This document shows positions 41,300 to 52,349 of a DNA stretch of 64,000 bases, piece after piece (positions within the stretch are counted from its first letter, which is position 1; every line of letters begins with the position of its first letter). The stretch spans positions 5,078,504-5,142,503 of the forward strand of contig CP154957.1 of the NCBI GenBank assembly GCA_039621445.1, in the 5' to 3' direction. The DNA is from Euglena gracilis. Taxonomy: Eukaryota; Euglenida; Euglenophyceae; Euglenales. The position numbers were made by a program, and so were the translations under genes. Below the pieces are notes generated by a model. The model worked only from the letters and a program-made list of their open reading frames with translations. It did no database searches and was not told the origin of the DNA.

Positions 41300-42850
41300 C
41301 TTGTACAGCCTGTTGCGCGTCGCCCTATGCCCATTGTGCGCGGTTTCGAGCTGGAATTGTTGTCACTCTGTTCTGTTGGCTCCTTCTGGCCTGGGGGGGA
41401 GGTTAGGGTCGACCATGGTTGGCCCGCAGTGGCCTCGTTAACCCTCGGTCGTCTGTGGGTTTCCAACTTTCGAGTAAGTGCCACGTCAACTGTGTTGGAG
41501 GCCCTAAAATGATAAAATCCCTTGCACGCGTTACTCCTTTTGTTCGTATGTCGCGAAAATTTGCCCAATAAAGGCGTTTTGACATCGACCGGCCAGGCAA
41601 TCGAGGGTTATCGAGATGACCGGGAGCCCATCATCATCGACCCCCTCACCCCCCCTCCCTAGGATAAAGTTTACCCCTGGGTGATTAGGCAGAATCATGA
41701 ACAGCACAGCCCTACACATCTGGCCGTCATAGCTTCAATGGTTGGGAGGAGCCAGTTTTTTTTTGCTTGTGACTGATGGTGATTCTTGTCTGTCTTCCCA
41801 TCAATGCAGCTGTGGCCTCCAAAAACGTTTAAAAAGCAAACAAACATCCTGCAACTTCCTGTCTGAAAAAGGCAAACATAAACCTCAATCCTCCGTTTTT
41901 GATTGAGTCTTTGTCTTTTTTCTTTCTCGCGAGGCTTTGCATATCCACGGCTCTTTGACAACAACAAATATTATTATTATTATTATAAAATAATATTTTT
42001 GATATATATATATATATATATAATGTATTATATATGAATATTATGTTTGGGGGGTTTGCATAATTTGTCATCCTGCCGAAAAGCGGGAGGTTTCGTTTTT
42101 CTCTTTGCGCAGATCGATGGCATGGAGATGCTTGGAGTGCATCGTTCGCTCGAATGAGGCACCATTCACGATAAAATGAGGCACACAAAGGAGGTGTCTC
42201 TTTCTTTCTCACTCCCTTCTCTCACTCGTCACTTTCTCATCCCCCACAGCCTGCCAATAGCCAATCGAAATGCATTTGCAAAGGGCAGTATTTTTCTGTG
42301 GGCTGTCTGTGGCCAACACATTTAATGACTGTGTACCCTTTTGGTTTTCCAAGAGAGTTTCGTAACCCCAAATATAAAGCCCACCCCGGCTTTATATTTG
42401 GGCGGGATTTCAAGACCCTCAGAAGGGGCTTTATATTTGGGGGGCTTTGCATTTGGGGCGAAATTTTTCGGGTGGTTTCTATGGCCTTCGGCGACCTTCA
42501 ATTGTAACTGCCAAATTTTCGTTCTGTACCTCCTATTTTTTTTTGCAAGGATGTGCAATTCTTTTCCAAAATGCAGCATTGCTGGTGAAAAAAATTGTTT
42601 CCACCAAAAAATTTTCCTTAATGGCACCAGCGTCTGGCTCCACGTCAGAGGGAGGGGCTTTGCATTTGGGGGGTTTTTGAATTTGGGGGGTTTTTACCCA
42701 CTCCACCCAGGAAACTGTGAGCTGTGTGTGTTGTATTCTTTTTGGAAAATCTCACAAGTACAGTGTACAGTTCAAACATCATTTCCAGGCTAGGGCTTCT
42801 GATCACAAACCTGCGCAACGATCGTTTTTCTTCTTCTTCTTTGGTCTTTG
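41300..42850. other. downstream and intronic DNA with AT microsatellite and word repeats
   Basis: Holds (ATT)n and (TA)n tracts at 41967-42035 and the CTTTATATTTGGGG word cluster at 42360-42680. The 141-codon frame at 41087-41512 overlaps the zinc-finger exon in another frame and is judged a shadow. Confidence 0.5.
42360..42680. repeat. GGCTTTATATTTGGGG word cluster
   Basis: CCCCAAATATAAAGCCC at 42366 faces GGCTTTATATTTGGGC at 42389. Then GGGGCTTTATATTTGGGGGG at 42425, GGCTTTGCATTTGGGG at 42443, and another GGCTTTGCATTTGGGG at 42656. GATTTCAAGACCCTC between copies also recurs at 29996 (ATTTCAAGACGCTC), linking the two loci. Confidence 0.75.
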
Positions 42851-42853
42851 CAG

Positions 42854-45131
42854 GTTGTCGGGTGTTCGATTCTTGCCTCTGATTTGGAAACCCTCAAGTC
42901 ACTGTCTGCGTATTGGCCTGTCCTCGAAGGGATTTGTATCCCTCCTCTGTCTCTGTTTCCTTGTCTGGCAGCATTGCGGGGAAGCCATCGAAGAATTGCT
43001 TATTCTCACATAAAGAACCCAATACTTTACAGTATAACACAACATTCCTGTATTCTAGCGGAGATCACAGGTAAACCAGGGCTTAAGTAATTCAGTGCAT
43101 AGTCCCAAAGCCTTTGCCAGTGGGCAAGGTCCTCACCCTCAAACGGGGGGGGGGGGGGGGCTCTGGAAGGCCAACATTTGCAAGTTATTGTGTTCTTTCA
43201 AAGCGCACCGCAAAGGTCAAGGGCAAAAAATTACAGGAAAAAAATTGGATTCCTGTTAAATTGTTGTTGTTGTTGTTGTTGTTGTTCGTGTTGTTGACAA
43301 CTTGTGATTAGTGCGTTGGCCAGCTCCATGTGGGAGCATAACAGTATGGGTTTTAACTTAAGTTAGAAGTTCACCTCTCCATCGGCACAGATTGCGACAT
43401 CGTGTTCAGTTGTGATTTTCCCACCCCCTCCTTCGTCACAATTCCTTTCCGTGTTTCACCAGGGCGTCGCACCTCCGCGTGCATTTGCCCCGCCACATGG
43501 AGCTGGGTCCCAGACCATCAGTCCCCGGGCTTTTAATACAAATGCGCCAGGGAAGAGTGCGGAAGTCACATTGCAGAAGGGTTCCCCGCGGGCGACTTCA
43601 CCTCCCCCGGTCACAATAACAGCAAGAACCTTGGTGTGCTATTGTTTGTTGCGGTGTGTTTTTTGTCTTGTAGGACCTGGCCATGTAGGGTGGGTTATTA
43701 CATTTTTTATTGCTGTTCTGCAGATGTTTGATACAGCAAATGTTCTTGCATTGTCAAACCAGAAAGAAAAAGATGCCAGCCAGCCAGCAGCCTTTTTCCA
43801 ACCAGCAGCCTTTTTTTCCAGCCCCGGACCCCCCTCGCCCCATCAACGTTAGCATCCGTTACCCTTCGGGCGGCCAGGCATTCTTATTTTTTAAAAAAGC
43901 AAAAATTTCCAAAAAATTAAGATTCTTTAAGGCTTTTTTAAAAAAGGGTTTTAAAGGGTTTTTTTCAGGCATTTTAAATATTTTAAGACTTTTTAAGGCG
44001 TCTGTTTTCCAAGGGCCCAAGAGCCATCCGGGCATCGAACCAATGTCAGTCAAGGTCAAAATTGAAAAAGTTCAAAAACACATTTTTTCGAGTTTTGGAT
44101 GGATAGACAACGTTCCAGTGATGCCAGAAATCATTTTCTCCCAGAGTTGGCTTGTTTTCGCCGATATTTTGCAACTTCTTTTTTGCTCAAAAATCGGAAA
44201 TTTTTTCGAAGTTCGAAATTCGAAAAAAATTCGAAAAAACTTTCCAGAACGGATTTTTAGGGGTTTTAATGTTTTTTTTTAAGGCGCCTGAAAAAAATGC
44301 CTGGTTCCAGGTGAATTCAAACTTTTCTGGTTGCCAATATCATCTTCGACTTCCTTCACTGTTGTCACAAACCACTTGTTTTTAACGAAAATTTTGCTCC
44401 TGGATCTTGTTTCCTACGATTATTTTGGTCGCCATGTAGGGATTTCATATTTTCAAGTGATGCCATATGCAACCGCAATATAATGCAACTGCAACAGGCC
44501 ATCAAGAAACAAAATAATGGTCTCTGGGCAACTAAAAATCCACAGGAATAATGGGTAAAATTTCTTGAAGGTTTCTCGGTGAAAACAAGTCGACATCGGG
44601 GAAAAAAATCCAAGCGTCCTTGGACCATCACTGAACCAGACAAAACTTGAAAACATGTGCCTTTTTTTTCGTTTTCGGCCTCGTTTGAGTCCTGGTCCAG
44701 CCCTTAGCTGGCCCTTCTTGGGCCTGGAGAAAGAGAATTCCCAACCCTCATTCGAAGATTCCCATCATCCCCGCCTGAATCGCACAACTTTCAAATTGGG
44801 GTCCGTTTAATGGAATGAGTTGAGACAGCAGAGTTTTTGTTTCCTGTCGTTAAGGACGGTTCTATTACGATTGAGGTGGCATGGATGACGATCGGGATGA
44901 CAACGGCCACCACAGATCCACCCTGCTGCTTTTGTCTCCCGAGACCTTGTGACCTGCCCCACCTCTCCGCAGGAAACGTTTCGCGACAAGAAAACGACCT
45001 CGCCGCGGGCAGCGACCCCCACCTATGGCCTGTCCCCCCGCATGCGCCTCACTCCAATCAGGCTCGTTTTTGTTAGGAAGGAACCCCCCTTAGTTGTACA
45101 AGACTTCTTGTCTGTTTTTGGCCAGCGCTAA
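42854..45131 (+). CDS. multi-exon gene model, unknown protein
   Basis: Exon 42854-43070 (GTCTTTGCAG; ends ACAG|GTAAAC) reads VVGCSILASDLETLKSLSAY, WPVLEGICIPPLSLFPCLAA and ALRGSHRRIAYSHIKNPILY, a folded-domain-like segment. Exon 43463-43633 (GTTTCACCAG; ends CTTG|GTGTGC) reads VAPPRAFAPPHGAGSQTISP, then KSAEVTLQKGSPRATSPPPV, a disordered Pro/Ser region. A possible short exon starts at 43722 (MFDTANVLALSNQKEKD). Terminal exon 44973-45131 (CTCTCCGCAG) reads ETFRDKKTTSPRAATPTYGL, then SPRMRLTPIRLVFVRKEPPL and VVQDFLSVFGQR, TAA. The 43633/44973 junction is phase-consistent. A SINE-like repeat lies in the last intron. Not recognised. Confidence 0.62.
43261..43287. repeat. (GTT)n microsatellite
   Basis: About nine GTT units within an intron of the 42.8-45.1 kb model. 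A (CTT)n tract of about ten units lies at 48438-48467 inside a SINE-like copy. Confidence 0.9.
43868..44310 (-). repeat. SINE-like repeat, long subfamily
   Basis: Begins GGCCAGGCATTCTTATTTTT. Contains AGCCATCCGGGCATCGAACC, GGATGGATAGACAACGTTCC and ATGCCAGAAATCATTTTCTC, and ends near AAGGCGCCTGAAAA. Intronic. Confidence 0.75.
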
Positions 45132-45179
45132 CTTCGCTTCTGGCCCAGTTTTCTGTGTGGTGAGTGGGGTTGAAGGCAC

Positions 45180-45485
45180 CCTCCCCCCTGGCCGGGGGGA
45201 TCTGTGCTTTGGGCAGGCAGAGGGGGTGGGGCACTTTCGACCCCACCCCGGGGTTGGATTTCGGGGTGGGTGGTGGTATGGCACTCCCCCCTGGGTGCCG
45301 AAGGTGCCAGGACCTGAAAATGGCACCATTTTCCAGGCCACTTTGAAGGAAATTCCCAAGGGAACTTTGCCTGGGTGAGCAGGCACCGGGGCCCAAAACC
45401 GACCCCCCACAGGGTGTGCCTGCTATGGGCAGGCACCCCGTAGCTCAATGCACCCCCCCCTTGGGGGTGGGTAAAAAGAAGCCTG
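45180..45485 (+). repeat. TGGGCAGGCA dispersed repeat
   Basis: Lies directly after the stop of the 42.8-45.1 kb gene model, with all family landmarks (GCCGAAGGTGCCAGGACC, GGGTGTGCCTGCTATGGGCA). A fourth, partial member follows at 45645-45900. Confidence 0.8.
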
Positions 45486-46079
45486 ACTCCGATGCCGCAT
45501 CGCGCCACGCCACCCCCCCCGCCGCCCCCCGCACCCGCAGCCCGCAGCACCCCGCGGTTGGGGACCCCGAGCCAGTCGCAGCGGGTCTCCCAGCGGGTCA
45601 CTGCGCAGGCTGCTTTTCGAGAAAGGTCACACCTCTCTCCATGCCCCAAGTGGTGGAGGGGGGGTGCTGTAGGCAGGCAGAAACAAGACATTTCTGCCCC
45701 TCCCCCTGGCTTGGTAATCCCCCCCCCCCGGCGTCGGGGTCCCAAAATGGCCATTTTCAGTTTTCGAGGGAAGTTTGCCCAAAACAAAGTCGGCCATTTA
45801 CCCTGGGATTGCGCCTGAGTACACTCTTGAATGCCCTGAGCAGCACTGACAACAGAAGGCAACCCCCCCCCCCCGGGTTGGCGAGAAGAAGCCTGGCAAT
45901 GTGTCACCCAGCAGGTCCAAGTCTGCCCCGCGGGGTGTGTCTGGTGCCTTGCCAGCCACACTGATCCATGCCACGGGGGCCATTCTGTGCAATGGTAAAC
46001 CGCCCTATTCACTTTGCCTGCAGCATTTGCGGGGGGAAGTCCGGTGGCCAGGGTGGCCCTGAACTCACTCTTTGTAAAC

Positions 46080-46320
46080 CTCCCTCCCAAATAAAACCCC
46101 CCCAAATAACACACCCCCTCTTGGGGGCCGATTTCGACCGCCCAAATAACGCCCCCCCTGTTTTGCTTTGGTTTTCCATGCAAAAATAGCACCCCCCCCA
46201 AATAACGCCCCCCCTGTTTTGCTTTGATTTTCCATGTAAAAATAGAACCCCCCCGAATAACGCCCCCCCCCCCTGGGATGCCCAAATAACACACCGGAGG
46301 GGGTGTTATTTGGGAGATTT
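46080..46320. repeat. CCCAAATAACGCCCCCC word cluster
   Basis: CCCAAATAAAACCCCCCC, CCAAATAACACACCCCCT and CCAAATAACGCCCCCCCTGT (twice) are followed by an inverted GGGGTGTTATTTGGG at 46300-46316. The spacer TTTTGCTTTGGTTTTCCATG is repeated twice. The cluster is closed by its own inverted word, so it can form a stem. Confidence 0.8.
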
Positions 46321-46445
46321 ACCAAGTGTCACCCTTTTTTATCTTTGTTGAAATGTATGCCTCCATTATGGGAATGGTATTGGTGATATGTTTGCACGAT
46401 TCTGGTGGATTTGTTCTTTTTTTTAAAAAATATCATTTTTCACAG

Positions 46446-48340
46446 GGGGAAGTCATTGGGACAGAGGTTTTGGTTTTTGACATAAAGGACACCTCATCAA
46501 GGACCGCCTTAGGGGAATTGGATGGCAGAAGGAATAATTCTTGGTGGCGGCATCCATCATTTGGAACAAGGTTCTCTTTTTTTTCCCGCTACAGAGTCCC
46601 AAAGACAGCCTGCAGACGTTCCTGCTACATACAGGCCCAAGATTTGTGCTCGTATGCTGTGCTTTTGGTGAATGTAACCTCCCATGCAGTAACTTTCTGC
46701 TATGTCCCTCTTGAACTATACACACTCACCATACACAGTCCAGGGGACATGCGTACATATATTTTTTGTAACATATGTCCACACACATATGTGTAAAGCC
46801 ACTTGCAGGTCGGTTTGTTATTTTTACATTTCTTGGAGTCCCACGAGTGAAGGTGCTCAACTGGGGGGGATGGGCAGGGACGAGGTATTTTGCATTCCCC
46901 CGTTTCGTCGTCCACCCCCAATAAACAACCATCCAGCTGTTGATGCTTCGCCAAAAAGTGGACGCTGGGGTGAGCCTAGTCCCTTTTTGTGTTTACTGCG
47001 ACGTCTTTGTGTTTTTTTTGTGCTTGACCTTGGTGCGCACAGGATGCCAGAGAGGGGGTTGGTGTAAATGTATTTTCGCTTTTTTTCTCCAGGGGTCGGT
47101 GTTAATCTGGGAGTCAGTATAAATGTATTGCTTTTGTTTTTCCAGCGGGGTTGGTATAAATGGGGGGAGTCGGTGTAAAGGGGGTTGGTCTAAAATTGGG
47201 GGGGTTCTCTGTGTTCACGTACACCCCGCCCGGAACACTGAATGCTCAAATAACACACGTATTCACGTTTCCTGCGAAATTCAATTGAAAGTTGAAAACT
47301 CAGAAATTTCTATCTGGCAACGCTATTCATCTCTGAAAAGTCATCCCTTGAATGGAGTCCCTTGAAGCCCTTGGACCAGTGAAATGAAACAAATGTCAAA
47401 TTATGAATACGTTAAGCAAGACCGGAACAAAAAATTTTGCCAAATGAGGAGACGAAAGCAGATACCGCCCATTTGCCCCCCCCAATCCCTGACTTTGGAT
47501 GCCCAAATGATGTTCCCCAGGTATGTTGTGGTTTATTTTGTGATTCAGTGTTGAGTATTTTGAGGTTATCGCCCTTTTGTTTCGATTCGATTTAGTGTTC
47601 ATTTCGACCTTTTTCGACCCTCTTCAACCGTTTTATCCTATCGTTCAGGCCCGCCAACTCGCAGCAAAAGCATATCAGACACTCAACAGCAGGCACATGT
47701 CATTGGACTGGAAGGTATATCTCCCCAATTGTCTGTTTTGAGAGTGCAGGCATTTTGTCCACGTCCAAAGTCCAAACTTTTCTCAATACTGCAGTATAAC
47801 TTCAACCAGAATAAACATATGGGCACACCCAAAAAGGAGTAAAACCCCAATTAGAACAGTAGCCCCCGGGGCTACTGTTCGGTCAGTCTGCGGAAAACCC
47901 GACTTCTAACTGGGTACCCTTTGTCTAAAGGAAAAATATTCGGCTGGCGGCTGATCCGGGGATCGAACAGGGTCCAAATTTTAAGAATTTGCAAGATGCA
48001 TTTTCTCGAGTTTTGGGTGGATAGGCCATGTTCCAAGGATACCAGATATCAATTTTGCTCCCGATGTCGACCTTTTTCGTGGATATTTTTTGAGTTTTTC
48101 ACCATTTTTCGGAAAATTTTTGGACAACTTTGTCGGCAGGCTTGGCCAACGGGGGGGGGGGATTTTTGGCAGGAAACCCGGGCTTCTACTTGGGGGGGTG
48201 TTTTTTTTTGGGGGGTGTAGCTTCTAATTGGGGAGGTGGTTAACAGAAAGTCAATGGTTTTCCAACCTGCTGTGTTCTCAGAGAAGGCGTTTCCACATGC
48301 CAAACCGGAACACATTGCTTTCCTGACCCACTGCACCTGA
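46446..48340 (+). CDS. multi-exon gene model, unknown protein
   Basis: Exon from 46446 (TTTTCACAG) reads GEVIGTEVLVFDIKDTSSRT, ALGELDGRRNNSWWRHPSFG, ACRRSCYIQAQDLCSYAVLL and VNVTSHAVTFCYVPLELYTL, then IHSPGDM, with a GTACAT donor near 46752. This is a beta-rich, Cys-containing domain-like segment of ~100 residues, the most fold-like in the window. Exon 47649-47714 (CGTTCAG; ends GGAAG|GTATAT) reads ARQLAAKAYQTLNSRHMSLD, then WK. Terminal exon 48251-48340 reads SMVFQPAVFSEKAFPHAKPE, then HIAFLTHCT, TGA, phase-consistent with the preceding exon. The word cluster at 47050-47200 and a SINE-like repeat lie in the introns. No family recognised. Confidence 0.6.
47050..47205. repeat. GTTGGTATAAATGGGG word cluster
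   Basis: GGGTTGGTGTAAATGTATT, AGTCAGTATAAATGTATT, GGGTTGGTATAAATGGGGGG and GAGTCGGTGTAAAGGGGG follow each other. They are separated by TTTTCTCCAG(C)GGGG-like spacers. Confidence 0.75.
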
Positions 48341-48359
48341 GGCAAGGCAGCATTGAAGA

Positions 48360-48740
48360 ACCGTCCTGGGCATTTTTTTCCCAAAAATTTATGGCATTTT
48401 AAAGCAAAGGTATTTCAAGGCTTTTCAAGGCGCACCTTTTCTTCTTCTTCTTCTTCTTCTTCTTCAAGTCACTATTTTCCAGAGCAGTCCAAGGGCTGTC
48501 CAGGCATTGAACCAACGTTTCTGAATTTTGCATGTGGTCCAAAATTGGGGAAAAAGTCAAAAAGAACTTTTTTTGAGTTTTGTTTGGATGGGCAATGTTC
48601 CAGCGATGTCAGACCTTGTTCCTTCCCAGAGTTTGCCTGTTTTTGCCAAGATTTTGCGATTTCATTCTGCTCGGTTGGAGAAAACTCTCCGAATTTTTTT
48701 AAGGCATTTTAAGGGGATTTTTAATAAGGCGCCACAAAAA
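48360..48740 (-). repeat. SINE-like repeat, long subfamily
   Basis: Starts CCTGGGCATTTTTTTCCC. Contains CTGTCCAGGCATTGAACCAA, TTGGATGGGCAATGTTCCAG and GATGTCAGACCTTGTTCC, and ends AATAAGGCGCCA. It includes a (CTT)n expansion. It lies directly after the stop codon at 48340. Confidence 0.75.
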
Positions 48741-49131
48741 AAATGTCATGCCTGCCCCAGGGGGGACTTTCATTGTGGGAGATTGGACGGCGGCGGCTCA
48801 ATGATTGCACTTGGACGCGCAAAGTTTGGCTTATTCGTTGCGTTTCCCCGCCCCCTGAATGCTGAGGAAGACTGCAGTTCAATTGCACCCAGGCCCCTTG
48901 GCGTCCAGTTTTCAGAGTGGTCTGTGGGTGAGAGATTAATTTCAATTACGGAACCCCTTTGGCCAAGGGGCTGGTAAAGCGGGGCTTGAAGGCCGTCGTA
49001 AAACGTTTCTTTTTGGGTTTGTTGTGCACCACGACCTGCACACATGAGTTTGCATCAAGGCAGTCCTTGGGTGGAATAAAAACTATGTTCAAAAACTATG
49101 GGTTTGAATGTGGGTTGTCATAATCCAGAAA

Positions 49132-50535
49132 TGTTTTGTATGACATTATTTGGACACGACAACTCGTTTACTTCTGAGATCAAACAAACCCCTGTCAAAG
49201 CTGGTTGAAGGGAAAAGTATTTTGGCAATTTTGTACAAGCACTTATCCATCTTCCAGGCCTTTCTACTCGAAGGTCTTTGGGCCATGAGTTCGCCTTGGA
49301 GGATCATCACGGGAAGGCAGACCATCCTCCTGAAGAGCAGGGTCAGGCAAAGCATGTCCTCTGGAGCTCTCTGGGGAACGTGCACCACACATACGTCCAA
49401 GGTGTGCCCCATCCCAGCGGAAAGGAACACATCTTCGTTCTGGTGGGCGTGAGCAGCACGAACCTCTGTGTCAACGCCGCCCAGCTAGTGTGGACCTGCA
49501 TTTGAAAGTTGCAGATTTCATTGCTGCAAGGTGCCCTCTGCATCAAGAAGCAGCCATTGATTGTTGTAGACTCCTTTTTGGGGGGTGGGGGCCCTGGGAT
49601 CAGAAACTCGACAGACCTTGGGATGGCATTGAACCAGGAAAAGGAAATCTTTTTGGAGGTGGTAAATGATGGCTGTGGGAGTGTTTCCCTTGCGTTTTTT
49701 TCCCTTCATTATTGTTGCAGATATAAGCTCAGATTGACTTGTGCATGCCTTCGAGGAAGGGCAACACCTGCAATCATAAGCAGTCAGTTGTAACAGTCTT
49801 TGCAACCCTGATCGTGTCAAAATCCTCAACCTTTGTTTTTTTAAAATTTTCCCAAGATTGGGTAAAACCCAAAATCAATGTATGGTTGGTAAACCATGGG
49901 TGTCTGCCACCACGTGGCACCCTGAAAGCATTGCACACATGCGCACAGCTGCCAGTATGCTCGCATACCAGCAGCGTCCCCCTCCCCCACATATGGCCTC
50001 CAGGGTACCGCGGCACTGGGCCGCCGACACAGCTGCCGGCGTCGCGCAGCGGCCCATACCTGCATCGGGACCCCACCCCCACCACAACCACGGCTGCAGC
50101 TTTCCAGCGCCCCACCGCCCCCCTTAAACACCGCGGGGTGTGATCTTTGCCGCTGAATGCCATCCTGTGGTGGGCTCAGTTACGGTACTTGTTTCCCCCG
50201 GCCCATCGACCAGGCTCCCACAACCCCTGACCAAGGGGGGTGGTCACGCGCCCCCTGACCTGCAACCCCAGAGTGGCCGGGAAATAGGGGTGGTCAGTGT
50301 GCAAGGGAGGTGCGTGGGAAATTCTTGATGAGTTGCCGCTACTGTTGATTCAATCCATTTGTGAACTGTCGAATATCAATTCTGCCGATGCCCGGGAAGC
50401 GTTTGGTGGGTACCCCCCAGTGGATGCCTGCTCCTCCCAGGTCAGAATATTCCCAGCATTTACTAAGGGATAATCAACCTATTTTTTCTGCAGAAGGGAC
50501 CACTGGGCCGGTCAGGTCAATCAGGAAAAATTTGA
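49132..50535 (+). CDS. multi-exon gene model, unknown protein
   Basis: Exon 49132-49202 reads MTLFGHDNSFTSEIKQTPVK and ends AAAGCTG|GTTGAA. A 55-base intron ends TCTTCCAG at 49257. The next exon continues in phase: LSTRRSLGHEFALEDHHGKA, then HVLWSSLGNVHHTYVQGVPH and GKEHIFVLVGVSSTNLCVNA, AQL, with either a stop at 49505 or a donor at CTA|GTGTGG. Further exons: about 50298-50440 (GGTCAG; CKGGAWEILDELPLLLIQSI, CELSNINSADAREAFGGYPP; ends CCCAG|GTCAGA), then a 53-base intron with a TACTAAG branch-like word, then 50494-50535 (KGPLGRSGQSGKI, TGA). The HHGK/VHHTY histidines are notable but not diagnostic. The link between the two halves is inferred from proximity. Confidence 0.55.
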
Positions 50536-51045
50536 ACAGAAGGATCAACCCTGAAGAACCCCTTCAGCTAACGGGCTCTTCGTGAGTCTCGAAGCCGAGT
50601 TGAACTCAAAACAACGAGCAGCACAATACGCAAAAAAGTGTCGTTCTCGGGTTTGTGGGGATGGGCGATGTTCTGCGGGATAGAACTCCTGTTTTCCGGC
50701 TTCCTTGGAAGGGCTTCTGCAAGGAGGTTCGTCAGGGACGGGATTCTTTTTGTTTTCGTTGCCCCTTGAGGACCGCCCTCAGGCCAAAGGCCAGCCAAGG
50801 GCTGGACTGGGGCTTGAACGGAAAATTCAGGTCGAAAATCTCTTTTTTTTGACGTTCTTGGAGGGATGGGCAATGGTCCAAGGATGCCGGAATCACTTTT
50901 TTCCCGGAAGTCGACCCGTTATTGCCAAAATACGTGTTATTGTTCCCTGTGGATTATGCATTAAATGTGCTGGGATAACGGATTTTTTTCCTTTTGTTTT
51001 GCTTGTCGGACCGCCCTGCACTTCTGTGGATGCTTTTCTTTTGAG

Positions 51046-51511
51046 TTTCTGAAAGACCCCATGACAGCGAGAGACAAAGCAGAGAGTTTCTGTGGCGGTT
51101 CTGCTTCTCAAGTTTTCGATTCCCCCTGTTCAAAATGTTTGCAAATGGATCAAATAAAATTTCATCAGCACAGCGCGTTTACCTTCCAGTGAGAATTATC
51201 AAGGTGAATCCCTGGCGGAATGCTTTTTTGTCATTGTATTTTTGTCACTGCGCAAAGCTGAAACAACCTTGATTGCATCTTCATCATGACATGTTGTTGC
51301 CGTAGTTTTGTGCATTTGCATACATCCGCAGCGATCGCTGTCCGCCACCGTGGGGAACTCCACCACCACGCCGCGGACTTACCGTTCCCCACGCCAAGTG
51401 GACACCCCAACGTTGAAGGAGAAGTCCACCCACCATGCCGTTCATTCGCCCCATCCAGGGCCCCACCTCCACACGAAAGAAAGCACCTGCCTTGGGAATC
51501 GTTTTAAATGA
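51046..51511 (+). CDS. two exon-like segments, Ser/Thr/Pro-rich C-terminus
   Basis: Segment 51046-51192 (TTTTGAG) reads FLKDPMTARDKAESFCGGSA, then SQVFDSPCSKCLQMDQIKFH and QHSAFTFQ, to a TGA at 51190-51192. Segment 51332-51511 (CATCCGCAG) reads RSLSATVGNSTTTPRTYRSP, then RQVDTPTLKEKSTHHAVHSP and CLGNRFK, TGA at 51509-51511. The tail resembles in style the C-terminus at 44973-45131 (TTSPRAATPTYGLSP), so these may be paralogous disordered tails. Whether the two segments belong together is unknown. Confidence 0.5.
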
Positions 51512-52349
51512 AGAAGGTGCTTGCCTTGGAAGTATTTTTTTTCAGTGTTGTTTTTATAATGTATACAGGACCCTTGTGATACGGCCGGACTAGGTGCTTG
51601 TGAATATGCCGATGTTTGAAAGCCACGTGATTCACCCTTTGAATGCAGCAGCACAGTTCACATTAATGGGACACTATCTCTTCGTTGGGCATATGTGTAT
51701 TGGGCGGTGAGGCTGCTGCTCAATTTCCGTGGAAAGGAGGTGATGCTGCTTAACCTGGGCTGACCTCTCCCCCCCAAATTTAGGCAACCCGTTGCTTAAA
51801 TTTGGGGTTCACTGGATGGGCCGAAGGGTTGCTTAAATTTGAACCAAGAGGTCAACAAAAAACCTGTTTTCCAGTGAAGCAAGGAGGTGGCATATTTTTT
51901 TCTGGAATTTTCGTGGCTTAGAACCCAAAGAAATGTGCAATAATTGTAAATTTGGATGGTGGTTTTATTGTTGATGATTCTTTGGATTCGAGAGTTTCCC
52001 CAACTTATTTTCAGGGTTGCTCAATTTGGTTCCCAGGGAGGGGGTGGCTCCCAACCCTGACCCTATTCCTCCATCAATAATCCAAAATTTCTCCCCGACC
52101 TCCCTAATCCAACCCCATGGCCCCCCGGGGGGGGGGGGTATGTAGTGGGACCTGCCATTTTGGTTTCGGACATTCGGCCCCCGGGTTGCTTGTATTTCGG
52201 GCTTGCTTATATTTGGAATTCGCTGATTTCGGCCGTTTTTTTTTGTGCCACTTTGACAAAAACTCCTTCACATCATCCACTCCAGCGTTGCTGATATCTG
52301 GGGCTCTCCACCGATGTGTCCCCTGGCACTGAGGGACGGGGCCCTGCAG

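Noticed and set aside
41087-41512. 141-codon ORF overlapping the zinc-finger exon
   Set aside because: A different frame from the clear CPHC..H..C finger, with no independent support.
45128-46294. 388-codon minus-strand ORF
   Set aside because: Lies over two TGGGCAGGCA repeats and the CCCAAATAAC cluster. Its peptide is Gly-rich low complexity, and the real terminal exon is on the plus strand.
49490-49517. 27-base intron joining AQL to ISLLQGALCIKK
   Set aside because: Phase would fit, but it is much shorter than the other introns inferred here (53-130 bases or more). Kept only as an alternative to the stop at 49505.
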